Positions 9,635 to 17,342 of a stretch of 64,000 nt of DNA are shown here, piece by piece. The DNA lies in the NCBI GenBank assembly GCA_020634315.1, contig JACKBV010000005.1, forward strand, positions 1 through 64,000, in the 5' to 3' direction. This stretch comes from Ardenticatenaceae bacterium. GTDB lineage: Bacteria; Chloroflexota; Anaerolineae; Promineifilales; Promineifilaceae. The notes below the pieces were generated by a model. It made no database searches and was not told where the DNA came from. It saw only the letters and a program-made list of their open reading frames with translations. Every line of letters begins with the position of its first letter. Within the stretch, counting starts at the first letter, position 1. The position numbers and the translations under genes were made by a program.

Positions 9635-9669
9635 TAAGCGGTGAACCACATTGCGTGGTTCACCGCTTA
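9635..9669. terminator. Bidirectional hairpin between convergent genes
   Basis: A perfect 14-bp inverted repeat (TAAGCGGTGAACCA at 9635-9648 with its complement at 9656-9669) around a 7-nt loop. It lies between the rightward ATPase gene and the leftward surface-protein gene. There is no clear T-run. Confidence 0.6.
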
Positions 9670-9700
9670 TGGGCAATGGATTATAGGTTATGATTTACGG

Positions 9701-11827
9701 TTACTGTGAACACGGCCCTGGTAACAGGTAGACATCTGCAAATGAATTGGTCGGGTTGATGCCAATCCTCAGACCGCTCAAACTTGTATTATCAACCACC
9801 ATGCAGGCGCGAACGGAGTATGTTCCTGGCGCTAAGTCAGTGAAGCTGTAAAGGCCATTGCTATCGGTGAGCTTCGTTGCCAGCGTCTGGCCTGTGCCTT
9901 CATCGATCAGCGTGACTTGGGCGCGTGCCGTTGGCAGCCAATCGCTGGGGCGATAGTAAACGATGCCGCTGATGGATTCTGTGCCGATAGGTGGTACGGG
10001 GGATGGTGTGACGGTGACGTCCAGAACAACGGCCGTATCTGGATTCCCCACTTCCGGTTGTGCCAGCAGCGTGTGGTTGACAATCAGCGGCGCGATCAGA
10101 GCATTGCTTCCACTAAAATCTGCAAATCCGTCACATTGGTGCCCCGACGCCTCTAAAAATGTGTCGGTGCCTAACGTTACTCCTGTGGACAGGTCAGTAA
10201 TGGTGACGGTTGTGCCCGCTTCCCCTGAAACCCAGACATAGGTGCTGCCCGCTAGCGGCAGCGCTTCGAAAAATGCCCCGCAGTATTCGGGTGTGGGGAT
10301 GGGGGTTGGTGTCGGTGACGCGGCCGGTGTAACGAGGGGTAAATAGCCAGGAGGCGAGACATTGTTTGTCTCGTCGATTTCGACAATTTGCTGCCGGGAA
10401 TCGGCCATGCCATACATGGTATGCGTGATCGGGTAGTTGGTGAAGCCCAAGGGCGCGGTTATTGTGATGATGCGTGTTTCGCCGCTGCTCATGCCGGAAA
10501 CGGCCGTATATCCCACACTTTGCGTAATAGGAATTGAGGTGGACAGCACCACTGTCGGGTCGAAGAAAATATCTACAAAGAACGTTTGCCCGGCGGGCAT
10601 GTCGCCGCCCTGGTTGCGCAAGATAATGCCGACGTCAATCGGTTGGTAGGCAACAATGGGGGGCGTGCTGAAAAGGACGGGTGTGCTCAGAATTTCCAGG
10701 TCAGGCGGTTGTTGAATGGGGCAGGGGGCATAAAAATCGGCCGTGACCACATAACTGTTTGATTGCGCACGTACCTCATAGATGTTGGGGTCCTCTGGCG
10801 TGCCAAGGATCAAGTTGCTTTTCGACCATGTTTGCAAGAAATTGCCCGGATGACCGGCCGGAACGATGCTTTGTGGGCTGTTGTTCCAATAGAGTGTAAT
10901 GGCCTCATTGGTCGGCCAATTTGCTCCTTGAACGTCAAATATGGCGGTAGATTGGTCCGTACAATTGGGGGCGAGGGAGAGAGAGGGCGTTGGTACGGGG
11001 GATGGTGTGACGGTGACGTCCAGAACAACGGCCGTATCTGGTTGCCCCACTTCCGGTTGTGCCAGCAGCGTGTGGTTGACATTCAGCGGCGCGATCAGGG
11101 CATTGCTTCCACTGAAATCTGCAAATCCTTCACATTGGTGCCCCGGCACCTCTAAGAATGTGTCGGTGCCTAACGTTACTCCTGTGGACTGGTCAATAAT
11201 GGTGACGGTTGTGCCAACTTCACCGGAAACCAAGACATAGGTGCTGCCCGCTAGCGGCAGTGCTTCAAAAAATGCCCCGCAGTATTGGGGTGTGGGTGTG
11301 ATGGTTGGTGTCGCGGTTATTACGCCAGGGCAGGGCACGGAGAAAACAGCAGTTGCGACTGCTGTATCTGTTTGGGCGCGAATGGTGTAAAGGGTAGGAT
11401 TCTCCGGTGTGCCGACGATCAGGTTGCTTTTGGACCATCCTTGCACAAAGTTGCCTGGATGTCCGGCGGGAATAATACTCTGCGGTACATCATTCCAGGA
11501 CAAGTTGATGTTTTGGTTGGTCGGCCAGTTATAGCCAAGGATGTTAAATTGGGCAGAGGAGCCAGCGCTGCAATTTGGCAGCACGACCAGATATGGCGAT
11601 GTCGGCGTATTCGTGGGGGTAATGGGCGTTCCATCCACTGTTGCTGTTGGCGTTGCCGTGGTTGCTGTATCTCCTTCTTTGGCAATATAAGGTAAAAAGC
11701 GCTGCTCTTCACCTCCGGCGTGTAGGAAACGGCCGTTTTGCCATAACAGCGCCACAAGCAGCACCCCGATAAGCAAAATGCCCGATAATATACGCCTTTT
11801 TCCGAAACGTTCGTTTTGCGGTAACAT
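9701..11827 (-). CDS. Secreted modular surface protein, paralogue of the 2842-4944 product
   Basis: About 708 residues from ATG 11827. I reject the longer in-frame TTG start because GGAGGG lies 7 nt before this ATG. A signal/anchor helix (about residues 14-34) is followed by QRFLPYIAK and a Thr/Pro linker. The order then is module A (starts PNCSAGSSAQFN), module B (starts YCGAFFEALPLAG), module A, CARDB-like domain, Pro/Thr linker, module B, and a C-terminal Cna-B/SdrB-like domain ending LRIGINPTNSFADVYLLPG. The B copies are nearly identical in DNA (about 9990-10285 and 10988-11285), so the duplication is recent. There is no TadE helix, unlike its paralogue, so it may be a partner or alternative tip protein. 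Upstream lie CGTTGATY boxes shared with the SARP gene. Confidence 0.85.
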   Translation of the reverse strand: MLPQNERFGKRRILSGILLIGVLLVALLWQNGRFLHAGGEEQRFLPYIAKEGDTATTATPTATVDGTPITPTNTPTSPYLVVLPNCSAGSSAQFNILGYNWPTNQNINLSWNDVPQSIIPAGHPGNFVQGWSKSNLIVGTPENPTLYTIRAQTDTAVATAVFSVPCPGVITATPTITPTPQYCGAFFEALPLAGSTYVLVSGEVGTTVTIIDQSTGVTLGTDTFLEVPGHQCEGFADFSGSNALIAPLNVNHTLLAQPEVGQPDTAVVLDVTVTPSPVPTPSLSLAPNCTDQSTAIFDVQGANWPTNEAITLYWNNSPQSIVPAGHPGNFLQTWSKSNLILGTPEDPNIYEVRAQSNSYVVTADFYAPCPIQQPPDLEILSTPVLFSTPPIVAYQPIDVGIILRNQGGDMPAGQTFFVDIFFDPTVVLSTSIPITQSVGYTAVSGMSSGETRIITITAPLGFTNYPITHTMYGMADSRQQIVEIDETNNVSPPGYLPLVTPAASPTPTPIPTPEYCGAFFEALPLAGSTYVWVSGEAGTTVTITDLSTGVTLGTDTFLEASGHQCDGFADFSGSNALIAPLIVNHTLLAQPEVGNPDTAVVLDVTVTPSPVPPIGTESISGIVYYRPSDWLPTARAQVTLIDEGTGQTLATKLTDSNGLYSFTDLAPGTYSVRACMVVDNTSLSGLRIGINPTNSFADVYLLPGPCSQ
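9990..10285 (-). repeat. Module B DNA repeat, copy 2
   Basis: This roughly 296-bp segment matches 10988-11285 with only scattered substitutions, including long exact runs. It encodes the YCGAFFEALPLAG module together with its Pro/Thr linker, within one gene. Confidence 0.8.
10988..11285 (-). repeat. Module B DNA repeat, copy 1
   Basis: The partner of 9990-10285 in the same reading frame. Both contain an ACGGCCGT palindrome at the equivalent place (GACGTCCAGAACAACGGCCG in both). Intragenic recombination between them would remove module A and the CARDB domain in between. Confidence 0.8.
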
Positions 11828-11910
11828 TCTATAACCCTCCAATTTGCCGCATTGTCACAAGACGGCAAAGGTAAAGACCGATTCAAACCTACAGATCAAT
11901 TGAAAGACAA

Positions 11911-11984
11911 CGTTGATTACACTTGTTAGAGACATTACTATCTTACCCATGCAAGGTCAATCCAGCGTTGATTGAACGTTGATC
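11911..11984 (+). promoter_or_regulatory. CGTTGATY boxes upstream of surface protein and E1 gene
   Basis: CGTTGATT at 11911 and 11966 and CGTTGATC at 11977. The last two are 11 bp apart; the first lies 55 bp (five 11-bp steps) upstream. The block 11956-11984 is a 25/29 match to the array before the SARP gene. The position between divergent genes means it could act on the leftward surface-protein gene, the rightward dehydrogenase gene, or both. Confidence 0.7.
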
Positions 11985-12007
11985 AACCGTACAAACAGGC
12001 AAGAAAA

Positions 12008-14086
12008 ATGAGCAAAGCAAGCGAACCCACTAAATTGCACCCCGCATTTGATTGGCATGAAGCAACGCGCCACGCGTTGGCCTCGCGCTTCATGGATGAG
12101 ATGGAAGAAAAAGAATTAACGCCACAAGGCGTGGTCACGTACCAATTTTCGGCGCGTGGGCATGAATTGGGGCAGGTGTTGATCGCGCAGCTGTTGACAC
12201 GGCCGTTTGATGCGGCCAGCGTCTACTACCGATCACGCCCCTTCATGTTCGCCTCCGGGCTGACATTAGAGGAAGCCTTTGCCAGCGACATGGCGCGGCC
12301 GGGCAGCCTGAGCGGCGGCCGCGATGTAGGCGTGGTCTTTAACATGCCGACAAGAGGGCGAGCCACCGTGCTGCCAATGGCCGGAGATGTCGGCTCGCAG
12401 TTCACACCGGCTGCCGGTTGGGCGCAGGCTCTGCGCTACCGGGTGACGGAGTTGGGGCAAACAGATTTGGATGGCAGCATTTGTGTTGTGTTTGGCGGCG
12501 ATGGGGCGGTCGCCAGCAACGGTTTCTGGTCGGCGCTGACGATGGCGACGACATTACAGCTACCGCTGCTGTTTGTCGTTGAGGATAACGGCTACGCCAT
12601 TTCGGTGAAGTCGCCGCTGCAAACGCCGGGGGCGAATATCGCCGCCAATCTGGCGTCGTGGCAAAACTTACAGGTGTGGGATGGCGATGGGACGAAACCG
12701 GAGGAAACGGCCGTTCTCGTGGAAACGGCCGTTAACCATGTGCGTTCTGGTGCCGGGCCGGGGCTGCTGCGCCTGACCGTGCCGCGCCTCTCCGGCCATT
12801 CCAGCGTAGACACCCAGGCATACAAAAGCAAAGAAGAATTAGACGCCGAGTGGGAGCGCGACCCCATTGTCGCCCTCAATCGCTGTCTGGTTCCTGACGT
12901 GATGAGCAAGGCGGAATGGCACGACCTGGTGATGCAGGTGATGCAAGAGGTGTCGGCGGCGCGTCACGCTGCGCAGGCACAGCCCGTGCCGGATGTTGCA
13001 ACCGTCGCCCGCCATGTGTGGGCCAGGCCCGAAGAACCGCAGCAAGTGGGCGGGTTAGTCGGCGAGGGCGTGCATTTGCCGACAGGCAACAGTGTGCCGC
13101 ATGCGCCAGAACCGCGCCGCATTAACATGATTGAAGCCATCCGGCGCACATTGGCTGTTGAACTGGAAACAAACCCGCGCTGCCTCGTTTTTGGCGAGGA
13201 TGTCGGCGTGAAGGGCGGCGTGCATGCGGCGACGCTTGGTTTGCAGACACAGTTTGGAAACGGCCGTGTTTTCGACACCAGCCTCAACGAAGAGGGCATC
13301 ATTGGCCGCGCCGTGGGCATGGCGATGGCCGGGCTGGTTCCCGTGCCCGAAATTCAGTTCCGCAAATACGCCGACCCGGCTACCGAACAGCTCAACAACT
13401 GCGGCACGCTGCGCTGGCGCACCAATAATCACTTTGCTGCGCCCATCGTTGTGCGTATTCCTGGCGGCTATCGCAAAATTGGCGACCCCTGGCACAGCGT
13501 CACCAGCGAAATTGCCTTTGCCCATCAACCGGGCTGGCTGCTGGCCTTCCCCTCCAATGCCGAAGATGCCGTAGGACTGCTGCGCACGGCACTGCGTGGC
13601 AATGACCCGGTCATCTTTTTTGAGCATCGGGCGATGTTGGATGCGGGGTGGGCGCGACGGCCGTATCCTGGCGATGAATTCATGCTGCCTTTTGGCAAAG
13701 CCAAAATCTTGCACCCTGGCAGCGATTTAACGCTAGTCACCTGGGGGGCGATGGTCGAGCGCTGCGAATTGGCCCTGCAAGAAGTAAGCACCAGCGTAGA
13801 ATTGATTGACCTGCGTACCATCATCCCCTGGGACAAAGAGGCGGTGCTGGCCTCCGTGCGCAAAACGAGCAAATGCCTGATCGTGCATGAGGACATCGGC
13901 GTGGGCGGCTTTGGCGCGGAAATTGCCGCCACCATTGCCGATGAAGCGTTCCTTGACCTGGACGGCCCCATCTTGCGCCTGACGGCACCCTCTGTGCCTG
14001 TGCCTTTCAGCACAGATCTTATGGAAGGGGTTGTGCCTACGGTGGCGCAGATTCAAACGAAAGTGGAAGAATTACTGGCGTTTTAA
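12008..14086 (+). CDS. Fused E1 alpha/beta subunit of a 2-oxoacid dehydrogenase
   Basis: About 692 residues from ATG 12008; the upstream TTG lies in the regulatory repeats and is rejected. The N-terminal half is E1 alpha, with the thiamine diphosphate motif GGDGA (about residue 163) ending at EDNGYAIS (Asn about 194). From about residue 370 (INMIEAIRRTL) it is E1 beta, with FGEDVG, the PEIQFRKYADPATEQL segment and the transketolase C-terminal domain (LITWGAM-like VTWGAMVERC, IDLRTIIPWD). In alpha2beta2 enzymes these are separate chains. The enzyme decarboxylates a 2-oxoacid (branched-chain or pyruvate) and passes the acyl group to an E2 lipoyl protein. No E2 or E3 gene is nearby, so substrate is unassigned. 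Confidence 0.92.
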   Translation: MSKASEPTKLHPAFDWHEATRHALASRFMDEMEEKELTPQGVVTYQFSARGHELGQVLIAQLLTRPFDAASVYYRSRPFMFASGLTLEEAFASDMARPGSLSGGRDVGVVFNMPTRGRATVLPMAGDVGSQFTPAAGWAQALRYRVTELGQTDLDGSICVVFGGDGAVASNGFWSALTMATTLQLPLLFVVEDNGYAISVKSPLQTPGANIAANLASWQNLQVWDGDGTKPEETAVLVETAVNHVRSGAGPGLLRLTVPRLSGHSSVDTQAYKSKEELDAEWERDPIVALNRCLVPDVMSKAEWHDLVMQVMQEVSAARHAAQAQPVPDVATVARHVWARPEEPQQVGGLVGEGVHLPTGNSVPHAPEPRRINMIEAIRRTLAVELETNPRCLVFGEDVGVKGGVHAATLGLQTQFGNGRVFDTSLNEEGIIGRAVGMAMAGLVPVPEIQFRKYADPATEQLNNCGTLRWRTNNHFAAPIVVRIPGGYRKIGDPWHSVTSEIAFAHQPGWLLAFPSNAEDAVGLLRTALRGNDPVIFFEHRAMLDAGWARRPYPGDEFMLPFGKAKILHPGSDLTLVTWGAMVERCELALQEVSTSVELIDLRTIIPWDKEAVLASVRKTSKCLIVHEDIGVGGFGAEIAATIADEAFLDLDGPILRLTAPSVPVPFSTDLMEGVVPTVAQIQTKVEELLAF

Positions 14087-14095
14087 CTGGCTCTT

Positions 14096-14230
14096 TCACG
14101 CCTGGCTTTCGCGCAATATGCCAATGACCAATTCAATGATTTGGCTAAAAGTCCCACGCTGTTTTGTTTGCGACAAATCGGAGAAGGGGAAGCGGACTAA
14201 GACGATTGAGCCTGCTGTAAATGTGCCCAT
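14096..14230 (-). pseudogene. Truncated MazF/PemK-type toxin relic
   Basis: A 44-codon frame starts with ATG at 14230 inside the 3' end of the antitoxin gene (34-bp overlap), the usual arrangement for mazEF-type pairs. The first 26 residues (MGTFTAGSIVLVRFPFSDLS, then QTKQRG) match the MazF/PemK N-terminus (GDIVLVPFPFTDLS...KxRPALVL). After KQR the conserved PALVL core is missing, and the frame jumps to GTFSQIIELVIGILRESQA, which looks like the C-terminal helix of the same fold. MazF proteins are about 105-120 residues. I infer an in-frame internal deletion that kills the toxin. Recognised by eye; not previously marked by any longer frame. Confidence 0.65.
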
Positions 14231-14421
14231 GCGGCATCTTCTTCAGGTTGGTTCCACGCTTGAGCTAATGCTGCTTCGCTCAACAGTGCGGTTTCCGCAA
14301 TATCTAAAGCGGGTTCTTCCAAAACGGTGACAAGCACGCGATGACCAGGAGGCAAAGCGACCGGTTTTATGAGCCGGATATTCCCTTTTTGATCGACTGT
14401 TGCTTCATAAGTTTGTAGCAT
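14197..14421 (-). CDS. Small antitoxin-like protein (DUF104/AF2212-like or MazE-like)
   Basis: A 74-residue protein from ATG 14421. The N-terminus (MLQTYEATVDQKGNIRL then VALPPGHRVLVTVLEE) has the short swapped-hairpin pattern of AbrB/DUF104-type antitoxins. The acidic C-terminus (WNQPEEDAAWAHLQQAQSS) would be the toxin-binding tail. It overlaps the truncated toxin gene that follows. Since the toxin appears dead, this may be an orphan antitoxin that still autoregulates or neutralises a related toxin elsewhere. Confidence 0.7.
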   Translation of the reverse strand: MLQTYEATVDQKGNIRLIKPVALPPGHRVLVTVLEEPALDIAETALLSEAALAQAWNQPEEDAAWAHLQQAQSS

Positions 14422-14486
14422 GGCTGCACTCCACAAAAGCGTTTGCGTGTATGGTATGTGGCAAATTGTGCCGTGTCAACTTTTTG

Positions 14487-14699
14487 TTAGGGCGCAATGA
14501 GTTCCAGTTTGCGCCGGGCGCTGAGAGCGTAGAGGGTGTCAGGGAAGTCATACCCTTTGCTGAATTTTTACGATTTAGAGTGCTGTGATGATATTTTTGT
14601 TTCTTGCACTGCTTTGATTAATTGCTCCCAAAATGAACCGATGGTTTCTATCACTTCCTCACAAAAGCCAGCCTTGATTTCAATACTTTGGCTATCCAT
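14487..14699 (-). pseudogene. Possible small gene fragment with internal stop
   Basis: A frame from ATG 14699 gives 43 residues (MDSQSIEIKAGFCEEVIETI then GSFWEQLIKAVQE...). It meets TAA at 14568 and continues in the same frame to a second stop at 14487 (KFSKGYDFPDTLYALSARRK then LELIAP). Both halves have protein-like composition but I recognise neither. It could be a decayed gene or chance. Evidence is weak. Confidence 0.25.
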
Positions 14700-14719
14700 T
14701 GGTTTATCTTTGAGAGTCC

Positions 14720-14756
14720 GGGAAACGGCCGTTCCCATGAACAACGGCCGTTTCCC
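14720..14756. terminator. Hairpin built from two ACGGCCGT palindromes
   Basis: GGGAAACGGCCGTT (14720-14733) and its exact reverse complement (14743-14756) around a 9-nt loop. It lies 25 bp past the stop of the leftward C11 peptidase gene, and so is a likely terminator for it although no T-run follows. Confidence 0.6.
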
Positions 14757-14780
14757 ATTATCGTTCACCGCTGACAGGCG

Positions 14781-17318
14781 CTAGCGCACCGTCACCGTCG
14801 CATACGCCTCCACCTGATTGCCATCCAGGTCTTCAATAATAAAGCCCACCACATAATCACCGGCGGCTGCATCCAACTCCTCCCAGGTAAACATCTGATC
14901 GCCAAACGTCAGCGTGCCCCCTTCCTGCGTCGTCCTTTGCACAACCTGTCCACGCGCATCCAGGTCCCACCATTGTTCCAGCACCGTAAACGTATCCCCC
15001 GGCTGCGGGATAATCTCACGCGGCGCACCCGTTTCACTCGTGCCGTTGAAGCCAAACACCTGCCGCAGCACCCCATTTTGGAAAAGCAGCCGCGCATAGC
15101 GCGTTTCGCCATCGTCGGCATACGTGTAAAAGCCATCAGTCGTGTAAAGCGCCTCCTCCGGCGCAGCGCCATAGCTTTGCGGCGTCAACGCCGTCAGCAC
15201 CGAATTCGTGCCATCGCTAACGGCAAACATCAGCGGCTCCCACTCAAATTCCAGCGTGAAATCGCCCGTGCCCCAATCCGGATAAGTGACGCCGTCAATC
15301 GTGCGGCTGTCGGCGCTATCCAGATAATCCGTGTCGGCGACAAAGATCGAGTTGGCTTGCTCATCATAAAAGCCAACCCAAAGGTAAGCATAGCCAATGT
15401 TGTTGCCGCTGATGTCGGCACTGAGCAGAACCGGCGCACCCGGCGCGGCCACATTGTCCGACAAAGTCAGTTCCGAAATGGCGATTTGCCCAGACCCTGG
15501 CGCAGTTACTGCTGCATTGGCGTCGGGTACAGCCAGTTCGGTGGGGGTGAAGTCAAAGGCACGGCCGGTGTAATGGTAGGCCAGGTAATCATCCCACAGG
15601 GTTGCTTCGGCAAAGCGGCGGGCAACGGCCGTATACGACTGCGGCCCCGTCACCGGATTTTGATACAACTGCGAGTTCGGGAAATAAATCGAAATGCCAT
15701 TGGCCCCATCCTTATTCGGGCCATGCTTCTCCGCAATAATCGCCTGATTCATGGCGGCCAGCACATCATCCGTCGCCTGGCTGACGGCCACACTGCCACT
15801 GTTTTGCGCCAACAACTGCACAAAACTGCCCAGGTCAATGTAAGCAGGCGGCACATTTTGCCCAAACACACTGGTGAAAGATTGCGCGTAATTGCGTGCC
15901 TGGGCCACCGTCGCCTGGTTGGCATCTTGCAGCACAAAAGCCAGGTTATTGAGGCTGTCTACCAGCGTGGGCATTACCGCCAGGTCAACGGCCGTTAACG
16001 TGATATTCTGCTCCAACTGCTGCGTCAACTGCGCCGCCGACGGCGCACTGCCCCCCAACAAACTGCTAAACAACCCGCCCAACGGCGACCCACGTCCCGC
16101 AAACTCGGCACGCGCCGCCTCATCCACAATCCGCTGATCCTTCTCAATATAACTTTCAACAATAAAGCGGCCCAAATCCGCGCCCGTCATATCCGGATTG
16201 TTCGCCAGCTCCGCCAGGAACCCGGTGTAAGCCCAGCCCAGCGCCGGTTCCACCTCCTGCGAAGCAACCGCGTAGCGAGCATGAGGCGCCAGCGCCGCAA
16301 ACACCTCCACATGCCCCATCAGGCACGCATCCATGCCAATCAGCTCAAATTGCGCAATGCCCGTTTCCTGCCGAATTTGCGCCAGCGCGTCATCCAATTC
16401 CATCAAATAGAGCACATCGCCCAGCGCCGAAGCCATCGGGAAGCCAGAAGCCGTGCCGCGCGGCGTGCTGTCCGTCCAGCCGCCGGGCCAGCCCATGCCA
16501 TGATCAGAAAGAATCAGCACATACTTATCGGAAGGGTAACTGCGGATAGCCCAGGTAACGAAATCAACCAGCGTCCGCCCATCGGCCATGCTCAATTCGC
16601 CCAGGTCGGTGATTTGCTGCGAGCCAAGCCGGTTCAAGTCGTCGTCTTGCGTCACATAGTAGCGGCGCGTGCTTGTCCAGCCGCCATCCCCTTCATAGCT
16701 GCCCTGGAAGCGGTCTACCTGCGCCACAATTTGCACGCGATCATTAGAGCCAACCCGCTCCGCTTCGTTCAGGTCTACGTAAATGTCCTGCTCCAAAATT
16801 TGGTCGTCGGCGTCCTGGTAAAGCATTACCAGCCAGGTTTGCCCCTCTGTGCTCACCGGTGGCGGCACAGGGGAATCGTTGAGCGTCGTCGTTGCCCCTG
16901 CGGCAAAGGAGGCGGCAATGTCCGCAGACCCGGCTGGCTCGTCTACATCGACCGTTTCGGCCGTGTCGTTAAAGGTAACAGGCTCATTGCCGTTTGTGCC
17001 CTCTTCGTCGCCGCCGAAAATGAAGGTGAAAAGCAGCACGCATAACCCAATTAAAACAATGGCGCCAATGCCAATCAGGCTGGGCGGTTTGCCGCCGCTG
17101 CCAAAGGGCAGCCCGCCGCCGCCAGAAGAAATGGGCGGGCGTTGTCCGCTGCCAGAGCTGCCGCCGCGTGGGGTCTGGCGGTCGCGCTGCGGCGCTTCGG
17201 CGCGGGGGCGTGAGCCGCCGCTGCTGCTGGGGCGGCGGCGACCGGCGCGTACCGTGCGCTTGTCGCCAGATTGTGCAAAAAGGATGGTCTGTTGCCAGTT
17301 AGCTGTTTGCTGAAACAT
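14781..17318 (-). CDS. Membrane-anchored clostripain-type cysteine peptidase (family C11)
   Basis: 845 residues from ATG 17318, which has AAGGAG 8-9 nt upstream. The frame stays open further upstream only because it runs through a palindromic repeat array; that part is not protein-like. Residues 1-75 are Arg/Ser/Gly-rich and basic, followed by one membrane helix (about 78-99). The peptidase domain has the clostripain features: TWLVMLYQDADDQILE start, catalytic His in ILSDHGMGW (about 272) and catalytic Cys in GMDACLMG (about 331). The positive N-terminus predicts the peptidase outside the membrane. The C-terminal 300 residues are beta-rich and unknown. C11 enzymes cleave after basic residues and often self-activate. 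It follows the NB-ARC gene on the same strand with 446 bp between. Confidence 0.88.
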   Translation of the reverse strand: MFQQTANWQQTILFAQSGDKRTVRAGRRRPSSSGGSRPRAEAPQRDRQTPRGGSSGSGQRPPISSGGGGLPFGSGGKPPSLIGIGAIVLIGLCVLLFTFIFGGDEEGTNGNEPVTFNDTAETVDVDEPAGSADIAASFAAGATTTLNDSPVPPPVSTEGQTWLVMLYQDADDQILEQDIYVDLNEAERVGSNDRVQIVAQVDRFQGSYEGDGGWTSTRRYYVTQDDDLNRLGSQQITDLGELSMADGRTLVDFVTWAIRSYPSDKYVLILSDHGMGWPGGWTDSTPRGTASGFPMASALGDVLYLMELDDALAQIRQETGIAQFELIGMDACLMGHVEVFAALAPHARYAVASQEVEPALGWAYTGFLAELANNPDMTGADLGRFIVESYIEKDQRIVDEAARAEFAGRGSPLGGLFSSLLGGSAPSAAQLTQQLEQNITLTAVDLAVMPTLVDSLNNLAFVLQDANQATVAQARNYAQSFTSVFGQNVPPAYIDLGSFVQLLAQNSGSVAVSQATDDVLAAMNQAIIAEKHGPNKDGANGISIYFPNSQLYQNPVTGPQSYTAVARRFAEATLWDDYLAYHYTGRAFDFTPTELAVPDANAAVTAPGSGQIAISELTLSDNVAAPGAPVLLSADISGNNIGYAYLWVGFYDEQANSIFVADTDYLDSADSRTIDGVTYPDWGTGDFTLEFEWEPLMFAVSDGTNSVLTALTPQSYGAAPEEALYTTDGFYTYADDGETRYARLLFQNGVLRQVFGFNGTSETGAPREIIPQPGDTFTVLEQWWDLDARGQVVQRTTQEGGTLTFGDQMFTWEELDAAAGDYVVGFIIEDLDGNQVEAYATVTVR

Positions 17319-17342
17319 AGATTCTTCTCCTTCGAAAAAATA

